NCBI GenBank assembly: GCA_016200135.1
Contig: JACQFI010000056.1
Coordinates: 30,695 to 94,694, forward strand
Reading direction: 5' to 3'
From: Planctomycetota bacterium
GTDB taxonomy: Bacteria > Planctomycetota > SZUA-567 > H5-PLA8
DNA length: 64,000 nt
Within the stretch, counting starts at the first letter, position 1. Every line of letters starts with the position of its first letter. Of the stretch, positions 34,264 to 42,934 are shown in pieces. A program made the position numbers and the translations under genes. The notes below the pieces were generated by a model. The model had not been told where the DNA came from, did not search any database, and saw only the letters and a program-made list of their open reading frames with translations.

Positions 34264-36396
34264 CTATTTCAGTTTCTGCAATGCGTCCAGGAACGTCTGC
34301 GCGTCTTTAAGCTGTGAGGCCGCGAGCAGCGCCTTCTGCGTCTTACCGTCCGGCGCAAGCACGACTACGGCCGGCACCGAGCCCACGCCAAGCTCCGCGG
34401 CGAGGTCCGCGTGGTCTTCGACTTTCAGGCGGACCAGTTCGAAGCGTTCGCCCAGCGCCTTCTTCACCTCCGCGTCGGCGTAGGTGGACTCTTCGACGCG
34501 ACGGCAGACGCCGCACGTGGACGAGTAGAATTTGACGAGCACGGGCCGCTTGGACTCCTTGGCACGGTTCACCGCGGCGGCCAGATCTTCCCCGGGCGCC
34601 ACCGTGATCTCGGCCTTGGCCTCTGAGCCTTCGTACGCCACCACCAGGGTGGGCCGGAACGGATAGTCGGGGAACTCGCTGGAGCAGACGTAGCTGCTGA
34701 GCGAACCCTTGACCTTAAGGAGCACTCCGCAGTTGGGGATCTCGCCGGACTGCCATTTCTTCATCAGCGCGGTGAGGTCGAGACCGACCATGCGCCAGGG
34801 TTCGCGCGGGCCTTTAGCATCCTTGCCCGGTTCGAGCAGCGCGGGGAACTCGCCCACCTCCACCGAGCACGCGGGCTCGGGATAGCGGTCCACCTCGGGG
34901 TCGTCCGCGCCGGGTTTGCCCCATTTTACCACGTTATCCTTTTGATAGAGCATCGCGGGGCCGTACCAGTTGCTATAGGGCGTCTCATGAACGCTGCGGG
35001 CGATGGACTCGATCCAAGTGCGGCGCATGGCGTAGGCTTCGAGCACCGCGCCCGCCTTGAGCTGCGAGTACTGGTCGGAGGCCACGAGCGTGAGGCGCGC
35101 GCTCGCGGCCTGAATCTTGGCGTCCTTCGGCAGCGCGCTGAGGTCGAAGCGCAGCAGCATGCGGTACTCGTGGCTGCGGCCATCGCCCTGGCGGTGTCCC
35201 ACCAACAGGGTGCGGTCGCCTCCATCATTCTGATACGGAAGACAGTCTTCCATCAGGTGGTTGTCTTCAACCTTGCCCGGAACAAGGACCTCTTCGGGGA
35301 ACGCCTTCTGCGCTTCCTTCTCGCCGCCGATCCGGCGCAGGCTGACAACCCGCGCGCCGGGGAACGACTGCTTGAGGCTCGTGTACGCCGGATCCCTGAT
35401 CGGCTTGCCGTACATCGGATTGGTCACTTCGATGGGATAGATGAAGTCGGCGGGCCCGCCCAGCGATTCGGGGCGCTTGATGCGTGCGACGACCTCGTGC
35501 TTGCCCGGCGGCACGCGGCTCGGAATCAGGACCTCCTGGCCATAGCCGCCGCCGCACGCGCAGCCGCCGACGAAGGGAAGTTCCTCGAGCGTCTTGCCGT
35601 CCTTGTCCAGAACACGCAGCAGAGTCTGCGGCTGGCCCGCGCTTCCCACCGTGGAGAAGGCGAAACGGAGCTGCGTGTCGTGACTGTCACCAAACATGCG
35701 CACGGTGTACCAGGCATGGAAGGAACGCCCGGCCTCGAGCGTGCCGAGCGACTCGCCGGGCTGCTTCTCGTTCACGGAGGGAACCGCCGGCCCGCCGAGC
35801 ACGTACACCGGCGCGGCCTTGAGTTCGTTCGACCACTTGAGACTTATGTTGCCCGGAATGCAGCCGACCGCAAAGCCGCCCTTGGCCGCATTCACCCGGA
35901 ACTCCGTCGGGTACGTAAGCGCATCGTTGCTGTAGGCGCTCTCGAGATGGAACTCGAACTCGCCGGGGCCGTCGGCTTCCTTGATCTTGCCCAAGTGGTA
36001 CCGCTCGAAGGCGCCGTTCTCGGCTTTCTTGGGGTCGGCGGGGTTCTTGCTGAAGAAGTGCTCGCCGTCCTCGGTCAGGTCGCCGTTAAAGTTCTTGTCT
36101 GCATAGAGCGTGTCGTAGCCCTTACCGGTGCCTTCGGACTCGTCCCAGGCCAGGATCATGGCCGATTTGCGGCCCTCGCCGAGCACGTAGATCGCGTAGC
36201 GGACCTTCTCCGACTTGAAGGCGGGAGCCTTCTTGAGTTCGCGCGGGACCCAGGTAACGTCCGGCAGCGAGGGCAGCGCGCGGATCTGCACGAAGCCGTC
36301 GCGGACCTCGACCGCATCGGACGCGCAGCCGAGCGCCGCGCCCAGTGCGAGCAGGCTAAGACCCAGCGCGAAGAAGAGATTGGTGCGAGCGTTCAT
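34264..36396 (-). CDS. DNRLRE-thioredoxin lipoprotein (paralogue 2)
   Basis: 710 residues from ATG 36396, preceded by AAGGAG with 6-base spacing. The signal ends in lipobox ALGC, so this copy is lipid-anchored, while paralogue 1 is freely secreted. The domain order is the same: calcium-like loop ADKNFNGDLTEDGE, GGCACGGGYGQ in the middle domain, LLRFDLSALPKDAKIQAA in the DNRLRE domain and a C-terminal thioredoxin with STCGVCRR and VGSVPAVVV. Shared phrases across the whole length show a tandem duplication that is now well diverged. The regulator gene ends 16 bases upstream, so regulator and both paralogues form an operon. Envelope redox work on a surface polymer or protein is an inference. Confidence 0.8.
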   Translation of the reverse strand: MNARTNLFFALGLSLLALGAALGCASDAVEVRDGFVQIRALPSLPDVTWVPRELKKAPAFKSEKVRYAIYVLGEGRKSAMILAWDESEGTGKGYDTLYADKNFNGDLTEDGEHFFSKNPADPKKAENGAFERYHLGKIKEADGPGEFEFHLESAYSNDALTYPTEFRVNAAKGGFAVGCIPGNISLKWSNELKAAPVYVLGGPAVPSVNEKQPGESLGTLEAGRSFHAWYTVRMFGDSHDTQLRFAFSTVGSAGQPQTLLRVLDKDGKTLEELPFVGGCACGGGYGQEVLIPSRVPPGKHEVVARIKRPESLGGPADFIYPIEVTNPMYGKPIRDPAYTSLKQSFPGARVVSLRRIGGEKEAQKAFPEEVLVPGKVEDNHLMEDCLPYQNDGGDRTLLVGHRQGDGRSHEYRMLLRFDLSALPKDAKIQAASARLTLVASDQYSQLKAGAVLEAYAMRRTWIESIARSVHETPYSNWYGPAMLYQKDNVVKWGKPGADDPEVDRYPEPACSVEVGEFPALLEPGKDAKGPREPWRMVGLDLTALMKKWQSGEIPNCGVLLKVKGSLSSYVCSSEFPDYPFRPTLVVAYEGSEAKAEITVAPGEDLAAAVNRAKESKRPVLVKFYSSTCGVCRRVEESTYADAEVKKALGERFELVRLKVEDHADLAAELGVGSVPAVVVLAPDGKTQKALLAASQLKDAQTFLDALQKLK

Positions 36397-36412
36397 GCGC
36401 AACTCCTTGGTC

Positions 36413-37528
36413 TCACGCCGTTGGCGCGGCCGACGTATTGCCTAGGACGAAGTCCGAATCCACGGTCGAGGTGAGCGCTTCCGCGGGCTTGCCGTTGCGG
36501 CAGCGTTCGCCCAGCAGCTTCACGGCGCGCTCGCCCATCTCGACGAAGCGCACGCGATTGTAGGTGCAAGTGAGCGGCCCGATCTGCGGGTCGCCGGCGC
36601 CGGCCACGGCGGCGAGCGAGCAGTCCGACGGCACGCGCACGCCGCGGCTCGCAAGCGCTTCGAACAGGCCGCGCGCGAGCGAGGTATCGTAGGTCACGAC
36701 GGCCGTCGCCGCGCCCGCGGCGATGCGCGCGGCGGCGGCTTCGATGTTCTTTGGGGGCAGCGCGCCTGCCATGCCGAAGACGCAAGGCGCGAGCCCCAGC
36801 TTCTCCATCGCGCGGCGGTAGCCCTCGCGGCGCTCGCGCACGTCGGAGGTCTCGATCATCGGATCGCCGGGCAGCAGCGTGTCGGTGGAGTAGCCGTCGA
36901 GGTACGCGATCTTGCGGTGGCCCAGGCCGGCGAGGTGTGCGACCAGCCGCGCCGCGGCCTTCTCGTTCTCGGCCACGACGTAATCCGCGGGCACGCCGGA
37001 GGTCCGGTAGTCGAGCACCACCAGCGGCAGCAGCTCGCGCGCGACCTCGGCCAGGTAGCCGTCGTTCGCGACGCCCAGCATCAGCAGGCCGTCCACGCCG
37101 CTCTCTTCGATCTCGCGCACCGCGATGCGGCCCTCGCTCTTGATCGAGAAGATGCGCACGTCCGCGCCGGCGCGTTCGGCCTGGAGCAGGATGCCTTGGA
37201 AGATCTCCATGAGATACGGCGACGAGAAGAAGAGCTGGCGCGAACCGTAGAAGACGAGGCCCGCCTGCGTCAGCTTGCGGACGTCGGCGGAGAGTTCGCG
37301 CGCGACGAAAGTGCCCTTGCCCGGCCAGCCTTCGACGACGCCTTCCTTGATGAGTTCGTCCATCGCGCGCTGCACCGTCACCAGCGAGACCTTGAGGCGC
37401 TCGCCGAGTTCGCGGTACGTCGGCACCGCATCCCCGCGCTTGCTGCCGCCCTTGACCAGCATGTTCAGGATCCGGTCCCGAACCTGGAGATGTAGGCGCT
37501 GGCGGTTATCGGTGGTGAGCTTGGTCAT
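36413..37528 (-). CDS. GntR-HTH regulator with LacI-type sugar-binding domain
   Basis: 371 residues from ATG 37528; the frame is open to 37582 but that extension is made of the operator repeats. The N-terminal winged helix (about 10-75) is GntR type (VPTYRELGERLKVSLVTVQRAMDELIKEGVVEGWPGKGTFVA). The rest is a periplasmic-binding-protein-like domain of the LacI/GalR kind (DGLLMLGV, HRKIAYLDGY, RREGYRRAMEKLGL, VTYDTSLARGLFEAL, VPSDCSLAAVAG). This AraR-like chimera senses a sugar or derivative. It heads the operon with the two DNRLRE-thioredoxin genes and probably represses itself through the direct repeats at 37541-37572. Confidence 0.9.
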   Translation of the reverse strand: MTKLTTDNRQRLHLQVRDRILNMLVKGGSKRGDAVPTYRELGERLKVSLVTVQRAMDELIKEGVVEGWPGKGTFVARELSADVRKLTQAGLVFYGSRQLFFSSPYLMEIFQGILLQAERAGADVRIFSIKSEGRIAVREIEESGVDGLLMLGVANDGYLAEVARELLPLVVLDYRTSGVPADYVVAENEKAAARLVAHLAGLGHRKIAYLDGYSTDTLLPGDPMIETSDVRERREGYRRAMEKLGLAPCVFGMAGALPPKNIEAAAARIAAGAATAVVTYDTSLARGLFEALASRGVRVPSDCSLAAVAGAGDPQIGPLTCTYNRVRFVEMGERAVKLLGERCRNGKPAEALTSTVDSDFVLGNTSAAPTA

Positions 37529-37540
37529 CGCTTCAGCCCT

Positions 37541-37572
37541 ATTGTTATACTTGTTTCCATTGTCATACTTGT
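37541..37572 (-). promoter_or_regulatory. Direct-repeat operator upstream of the GntR/LacI regulator
   Basis: ATTGTTATACTTGT (37541-37554) and ATTGTCATACTTGT (37559-37572) differ at one base and lie 18 bases apart start to start. They end 13 bases before the regulator start codon, where an autoregulator would bind. Direct rather than inverted symmetry is unusual for LacI/GntR proteins. Confidence 0.6.
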
Positions 37573-37721
37573 AATACACCATCCGCGTAACCTACTCAGG
37601 CATTTTAGATTACATTCACAGGCGCATGGATTCTTTAAGGATTATGTAGGCTAAGTTGCTACGCTTTAGAGCGTTGTACGATACTATATAAAGGTAGAGA
37701 TCGCGGATACGGACCACCTTC

Positions 37722-38027
37722 ATGAGCACTCCAGCCTCGCCAGCCCCTCCTCTTAATAGCTCAAGCCAGCATCCCGAACCCGCCGAGGAGTACCCGATCT
37801 GCACCTGCTTTCAGGTCTGGGAGTCCACCATCGAGCGCGCGGTCCGGAGGCTCGGGCTTACGACCGTCGAGGAGATCCAGCGGGCCACGCAAGCGGGCTG
37901 CGGCTGCCACACCTGTTGGCCGGACTTGGAGGAGATCCTGGCGCGATGCGCGCGCGGCGAGTACAAGTTCCCGCTCGAAGACGGCGCCCAAGCAACCCCC
38001 CAACCAGAAAACCAGCCCACGAGCTAA
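37722..38027 (+). CDS. BFD-like [2Fe-2S] protein
   Basis: 101 residues. The bacterioferritin-associated-ferredoxin fold is shown by C27-x-C29 and C62-x2-C65 with 32 residues between them, and the intervening helices TIERAVRRLGLTTVEEIQRAT. The domain occupies about 25-75, between a short N-terminal tail and a low-complexity Pro/Gln tail. Such domains carry a labile [2Fe-2S] cluster for electron transfer or iron release. A possible promoter is TTGCTA (37656-37661) and GATACT (37680-37685) with 18-base spacing; no good SD is present. No bacterioferritin gene is near. It could serve as a small electron carrier. Confidence 0.8.
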   Translation: MSTPASPAPPLNSSSQHPEPAEEYPICTCFQVWESTIERAVRRLGLTTVEEIQRATQAGCGCHTCWPDLEEILARCARGEYKFPLEDGAQATPQPENQPTS

Positions 38028-38063
38028 CCAGCCAACCCGTGTGTTGGGCAACGGAAACAGCGC

Positions 38064-39749
38064 TCACTTCTCCGCGATGCAGTACATGTTCTGCTCGCCG
38101 CGCAGGTATATGCGGTTGCCATCAAAGACCGGCGTGCTGAGCGTGACTTCGTGGTAGTTGTCGTTCCAGTGGCCCTGCTCACAGCCCTTCACCATGAGAT
38201 GGTCGATGTTGTTCTTGGCGACGAGCTTGTATTCGCGGCCGGGTTCCAGCACCAGCGTGCAGCCCGCGTTGTCCGTCACGTAGAGGTACTTCCCTGCCAG
38301 CACCGGGCTGGCGCCGATGCCGCAGCCCCAGGTCTTGCGGTGCTTGGGGTTCTTGAAGTCGAACGGCAGGTTCTTGTTCAGGACGACGACCTCGTCGGGC
38401 TTGGTCGCCTTCTCCGTCGCCACGATCAGCTTGCCCCAGTTCGAGAGACAGTAGATCAACCCGTCGTGATACAGCGGCGATGGCACCCAGAAGTTGGCCA
38501 TGGCGTCGTCTTTCTTCTTGGGATCGTCGAGCGGAAAAGGAGCGCCGTGGTACTCCCCGTTGACGACGGACGTGGCTTTGAGCTCGCCGTTGGGCAAGGG
38601 CTCCAGTTTGTTGTAATAGATGCCGCCGCCCTGGTGAACGTTGTAGAGCATGTTCTCGTGCGCGACGGGCGAGGAGAAGATCCAGGAGAGCTTCCCGAAC
38701 GCTTTGCCGTCGCTGACGCGCAGGATATTGCCGCGCATGACGACAAAGTCCGTGCCATTGAACGCGAACCGGTACAGGCCCAGTTGCTCCCGGTCGAACT
38801 CCGTGCTTTTGGGGCTGTAGTCCATCGTCCAGAGCACTTTTCCGTTGGTCTTGTCCAGGGCGTGGATGCCTTGCGGGACGATAAACTTGTCGCCGGCGAG
38901 GGTGGGTGAATCGCCGTCGCCGTGTTCGCCCCAGCCCGCCGCGAGCGACGCGTACTGGCTCCACTTGAGGTTGCCGTCCAGGTCGTAGCAGCCGGCGACG
39001 CCGTCGCCGGAAGAAAAGTAGATGCACTTCCCGTCCGAACACGGCGTCGAAGCCGTGTATCCGGTCCAGCTTTCCACCCAGCGGTCCGGCGGCAGAGCGT
39101 ATTTCTTGTCGGCTTTCGCGGTCAGGTCGTTGATCTGTTTCTGGAGCTTGTACTTCTTGTCGTAGAGTTCCTGTGTCCAGCCCGCGGCGACGAAGCCGTC
39201 GTTGAGCTTCTGCAGTTCCGCGATCAGCGGCTCGACTTCTTTGAACGCTGGGTTGGCCTTCTTCTCTTCTTCGGTCACGGCGACGAACGGCGGATGCGAA
39301 CGGATCCAGAGAAGCTTGCCGGTGTTCTTGTCCATGCAGAGCAGGTCGTACGGATCGGAACGGACGAAGAGTTTCTCGCCCACGATCAGCGGCGTGGACC
39401 AACTGTGGCAGGGCAGCTTGACCTCCCAGAGGATGTTCTTCTTCTCGCCCTTGTCGTTGCGCGACCAGGTGGTCGGCGGCGTCGCGCCCGGGTAGCAGCC
39501 CGTGCCGTCGCCGCGCCAGCCGATCGGATGCGCGGGCGAAGGGTAGAAATCGGACGAACCCAGCGGCGCCTTGTCGTCGCCCTTCTTGGCCGCGGCGGTC
39601 TTTTCCTCGCCGGCGGGCTTCTCAAGTTTCGGCGCGGGCTTGGCCGTCTCGCCCGGCTTGACCGTCTCGGCCGTGCGTCCGTTGGAGGAATTCATTACGG
39701 CTGCGGTCGTGGCGGCCGTCGCAAGTAAAACACACGCCGTGATCTTCAT
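38064..39749 (-). CDS. Secreted PQQ-type beta-propeller protein
   Basis: 561 residues from ATG 39749, with GGGAGG 7 bases upstream. An N-terminal hydrophobic segment (MKITACVLLATAATTAAVM) is a signal peptide or anchor, followed by a Lys/Ala/Pro linker (about 20-65). The rest consists of PQQ-like blades (CMDKNTGKLLW, YDLDGNLKWSQ, HALDKTNGKVLWTMDY) in a quinoprotein-dehydrogenase fold. A helical insert of about 60 residues (KKANPAFKEVEPLIAEL) interrupts it. I see no PQQ-cofactor disulfide or catalytic Asp, so it is probably a binding propeller. In the same frame, 36 stop-free codons run back to a single TAG that ends the ECF sigma gene; see that entry. Confidence 0.85.
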   Translation of the reverse strand: MKITACVLLATAATTAAVMNSSNGRTAETVKPGETAKPAPKLEKPAGEEKTAAAKKGDDKAPLGSSDFYPSPAHPIGWRGDGTGCYPGATPPTTWSRNDKGEKKNILWEVKLPCHSWSTPLIVGEKLFVRSDPYDLLCMDKNTGKLLWIRSHPPFVAVTEEEKKANPAFKEVEPLIAELQKLNDGFVAAGWTQELYDKKYKLQKQINDLTAKADKKYALPPDRWVESWTGYTASTPCSDGKCIYFSSGDGVAGCYDLDGNLKWSQYASLAAGWGEHGDGDSPTLAGDKFIVPQGIHALDKTNGKVLWTMDYSPKSTEFDREQLGLYRFAFNGTDFVVMRGNILRVSDGKAFGKLSWIFSSPVAHENMLYNVHQGGGIYYNKLEPLPNGELKATSVVNGEYHGAPFPLDDPKKKDDAMANFWVPSPLYHDGLIYCLSNWGKLIVATEKATKPDEVVVLNKNLPFDFKNPKHRKTWGCGIGASPVLAGKYLYVTDNAGCTLVLEPGREYKLVAKNNIDHLMVKGCEQGHWNDNYHEVTLSTPVFDGNRIYLRGEQNMYCIAEK

Positions 39750-39857
39750 CGTGGTGCCTCCCAAGCCTAAGAAAGAGGAGCCGGCCGCTTTACCCGAGGC
39801 GGCCACTGAAGCGTTCGCCGCGGCATGCGCCGCGCCGCCCGCGATCAAACCTTTAAA

Positions 39858-40523
39858 CTAGGCCACGAGCGCGGCCGGAGCCGCCGGCAACGCGGCGCTG
39901 GAAAGCAGTTCCGGAACCGCAGCCGCGCCTGCCGCGAAGCCCGCCGCGGCCAGGGCTTGGCGGACCTGTTCGAGCCCGCGGCGCGCCTGCTCGCGCACGG
40001 TCTTCTCTTTGACCTCGAGCGCCGCCGCGACCTCGTCGTACCCGTAGCCTTCCACATAGTGGAGCCAGACGGGCATGCGGTAGAGGTCCGGGAGCGTCTG
40101 GACCGTCTGAAGCGCGGCGGCGACGGCTTCGGACGTCTCCGCGGCAAGTCCGGCCTCGCGCGGAGCGCCGGGCGCCGCCGCGGACTCCTCGCGCTTGCGG
40201 CGCTGCGCCTCCTCGCGGTTCTTCATGCGGCACGCATTCACGACGATGCTCATGATCCACCCTCGCACGCTGGACTTGCCTTGGAACTGCCGCGCGTCTC
40301 GAAGGATCTTCAGGAACGCGGTCTGCACCGCGTCCTCCGCGTCGCTGGCGTTCTGGCAAGAGCGCAGCGCCACGCGGTAGGCGGCGTCGGAGTGGCGGCG
40401 GAAGAGCGCGTCGAGCGCCTCCGTGTCCCCCTGCTCGCTGAAGCGGCGCAGGAGGACCGCGTCTTCGGAAGCCGGCTCGTTCGGAATCTTCGTCGCCCTT
40501 TTGGTCAGCACCGCGGTTGGCAT
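39858..40523 (-). CDS. ECF-type RNA polymerase sigma factor
   Basis: 221 residues. Region 2 (about 25-95) reads DALFRRHSDAAYRVALRS and DAEDAVQTAFLKILRD, region 4 (about 140-190) reads LPDLYRMPVWLHYVEGYGYDEVAAALEVKEKTVREQARRGLEQVRQAL. It recruits RNA polymerase to alternative promoters. The tail after region 4 is Ala-rich. The TAG stop (39860-39858) is followed in the same frame by 36 more Ala-rich codons and then the PQQ protein with its membrane segment. Planctomycete ECF factors often have such Ala-rich tails followed by a TM and a WD40 or PQQ sensor, so this pair looks like a split fusion. No separate anti-sigma gene is present. Confidence 0.88.
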   Translation of the reverse strand: MPTAVLTKRATKIPNEPASEDAVLLRRFSEQGDTEALDALFRRHSDAAYRVALRSCQNASDAEDAVQTAFLKILRDARQFQGKSSVRGWIMSIVVNACRMKNREEAQRRKREESAAAPGAPREAGLAAETSEAVAAALQTVQTLPDLYRMPVWLHYVEGYGYDEVAAALEVKEKTVREQARRGLEQVRQALAAAGFAAGAAAVPELLSSAALPAAPAALVA

Positions 40524-40638
40524 CGCTCGAGCACCTCCAAGGCGTTTCAGCCCATAGGTGCCGCTCGACAGCCGCTTGCCACAGGAATTTTACCTTATTT
40601 GCAATGCGCTGCCCGTAAAGAGGTTACGGCCGATGCGG

Positions 40639-42780
40639 CTACTTCTCTTCCTGCCCTTCCAAGACTTTCTCGGCGCCGCGCTTCACCTCGAGGGTCTTGC
40701 CCGAGAGCGTCACCGTGTCACGCTCCGGGCCGCGCGCGACCGTGAGCGTCACGACGCCGTCCTTCTCCTCTATAGTCACGGCCTCGACCGTGGGCTTGCC
40801 GTCCTTCGCGCAGGGCTCGATCACGGCCGCGAAGCGCGCAGTCGCGCTCTTGCGCGTGACCATCGCGAGCGGCACGCGCTCGTCCACCGAACCAAGCGGT
40901 CCGTCGCCGGTCGTCACCTGCGTGCCGGGCTGCGCGTCCAGCAGGAGCTGTGTCGCGCCGGCCTCGTCTTCGAAGAGCACCTTCACCGGCTTGTCGGTCG
41001 CGCCCGTCTTCACGTTCTTGATGAACTCCACGCCGGGATAATCCTTGAGTTCGCCCGCCTCGGCCGCGGCGTCGCAAGTCGCGGCCTTGCTGCGCTCGTG
41101 GTAGAGCCAGTCGTAGCGGCGCTCGGCCTTGTTCGGCGCGGAGAGTTCGTCGAAGACGAGCAGGTACTCGGGCGCCAGCACCAGCAGGCGCGTCTGGTGG
41201 AAATCCTTGTAAGCGGTGTAACAGCGCGCGCGCACGGCGGCGAAGCGCTCGTTGGCGGCGAACAGATCGAGCTCCCCATCCGCGCCTGTCTGGCTCTTGC
41301 GATCCACGACGACGCCGTTGTGCCCGAGCGTCGCGCGGTACCAGTTCGTGTGGATCGGCAGGCGGTACGCCTGGCTCTTGGCACGGCCGGGATCGACGCC
41401 GAGTTCGCGGCCGTAGCCGAAGAGCACGAACGTCAGCTTGTCGAAGTGGCCGTGGAAGCCGCCGAACGGTCCAAAGGTGAAGGCCGCGGTGAGCCCCGCC
41501 GCGCCCTGCGTGCGCAGGATCGCGTGCCCGGCGTCCTTAAAGACGCGGCTCTCGAGCTTGGGCGGATCGGCCTTCAGGCTCGTGTCGCGGCCGAACATCA
41601 CGCTCTCGAAACTGGGCGTCGCGTCGAGCAGGGCGAGGATCGCGGGGTCCTTGTAAGCGTGCTGCGCGGCTTCCAGCAGCACGCGATTGCCTCGCCCCGA
41701 GGAGGTCACGTCGTCGCCGAAGCGCGGGAGCGTGCCGTCGGCCATCGTGTAGTAGACCGGGAGCGTGAACATCTTCTTGTACGAGGGATGGTTCCAGAGG
41801 TCCATGCCGAGCCGCCGCGCGCCCTCCGAGATGCAGACCATCGCGCCGAGCGTATAGAAGTGATAGCCCCAACTGTTCTCGAACCACATGCCGTCGCCGG
41901 TCACGGAGTCCTTCATCTGAAAGAGGAACCCGTTGGCGGGATCTTCGACGGCGCGCTTGAGCCACGCGGCGTCGTCGAGGCACGCGCCGCCCCAGACGAA
42001 CGCGGCGTTGTGCCACGTCTGCCAGTTGCTCTTGCCGGCCTTGTTGTTGGCGATGTTCTCGAGCATCGGCTGGATGAGTTTCTCGCGAATCGTCTTGCGC
42101 TCGTCGTCCTTCAGTTCGGGATAGACGAGATCGAAGGCGGGGCCGATCTCGGTGGCGGTGGTGTAGGCCTCGTCGAGCGTCTGTTCGAAGAGATGCCCGC
42201 CGGATTTGCCGGGCTTGTGCTTGCCGTCGGCGCTGGCGTTGTCGTGGAAGGGATAAGCGGCGTAGCGTTCGGCGTAACCCAACAGCACCTTGGCCGTAAA
42301 GGCGGCGTACTTGGCGTCGCCGGTGATGGCGTAGGCCCACGCGGCCATGCGCGCGTACCTCAAGTTGCCGCGATGGATGCGGCCGAAGATCACGTCGTCG
42401 TAGGGTTCGCCCGAGTAGACCTTGCCGCAGCCGGGGCATTTGTGGTGCGTGGCATCGACGGTGACGAGCCCGCGCTGGCAGGCGTCGCACTGGTACCATT
42501 GGTTGTGCTGCGCGCCGCGTGGAGGAAAGTTGAGCGGGGCCTTGAGGCCCTTGTCGGCCTCGTCCACTATCCAAATCAGCGCCTTGTGATTGGCGTCGTC
42601 CGCCTTCCACGCCACGCGCAGGCGCTCGAGTTCCTCGGGCAAGGCGGCCACGCGCGGGTGCGTTATCGGTTCCGGCAATTTGATTTCCGGCGGCTTCCAC
42701 TCGTCCGCGCCCAGCGACGGCTTCGCCAATACCATGATCAGCGCCCCCAGCCCTGCACCCACGATTCTGCTCATGCTCAC
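40639..42780 (-). CDS. Heparinase II/III-like polysaccharide lyase, secreted
   Basis: 713 residues from GTG 42780, the start best spaced from GGAGGG; ATG 42774 is possible. The Sec signal ends near SLGADE. Residues about 90-120 carry a zinc-ribbon-like CDAC...CPGCG. A helical toroid (about 130-400) has YAERYAAYPFHDN, SNWQTWHNAAFVWGG and a catalytic Tyr/His region in WFENSWGYHFYTLGAM. A C-terminal beta-sandwich has GGFHGHFDKLTFVLFGYGRELGVDPG, the conserved HxH(D/x)K motif. It cleaves uronic-acid-containing glycans by beta-elimination. It lies upstream of the ECF sigma factor and PQQ genes on the same strand, 115 bases from the sigma factor. Confidence 0.88.
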   Translation of the reverse strand: MSMSRIVGAGLGALIMVLAKPSLGADEWKPPEIKLPEPITHPRVAALPEELERLRVAWKADDANHKALIWIVDEADKGLKAPLNFPPRGAQHNQWYQCDACQRGLVTVDATHHKCPGCGKVYSGEPYDDVIFGRIHRGNLRYARMAAWAYAITGDAKYAAFTAKVLLGYAERYAAYPFHDNASADGKHKPGKSGGHLFEQTLDEAYTTATEIGPAFDLVYPELKDDERKTIREKLIQPMLENIANNKAGKSNWQTWHNAAFVWGGACLDDAAWLKRAVEDPANGFLFQMKDSVTGDGMWFENSWGYHFYTLGAMVCISEGARRLGMDLWNHPSYKKMFTLPVYYTMADGTLPRFGDDVTSSGRGNRVLLEAAQHAYKDPAILALLDATPSFESVMFGRDTSLKADPPKLESRVFKDAGHAILRTQGAAGLTAAFTFGPFGGFHGHFDKLTFVLFGYGRELGVDPGRAKSQAYRLPIHTNWYRATLGHNGVVVDRKSQTGADGELDLFAANERFAAVRARCYTAYKDFHQTRLLVLAPEYLLVFDELSAPNKAERRYDWLYHERSKAATCDAAAEAGELKDYPGVEFIKNVKTGATDKPVKVLFEDEAGATQLLLDAQPGTQVTTGDGPLGSVDERVPLAMVTRKSATARFAAVIEPCAKDGKPTVEAVTIEEKDGVVTLTVARGPERDTVTLSGKTLEVKRGAEKVLEGQEEK

Positions 42781-42934
42781 GGGTCGGCCCTCCACGCCGG
42801 GCCATCATACCGAGTCCCGCCGAATTGTCGGGCGCATTCAGAGTGGGCGCGCTCCTCATAGCCGCGGTGTCGCTGGCATTTCGCGGTGGGTACACTAAAC
42901 CTGATGGCGCGGCGAACGGGACCCGGAAGCGCTT

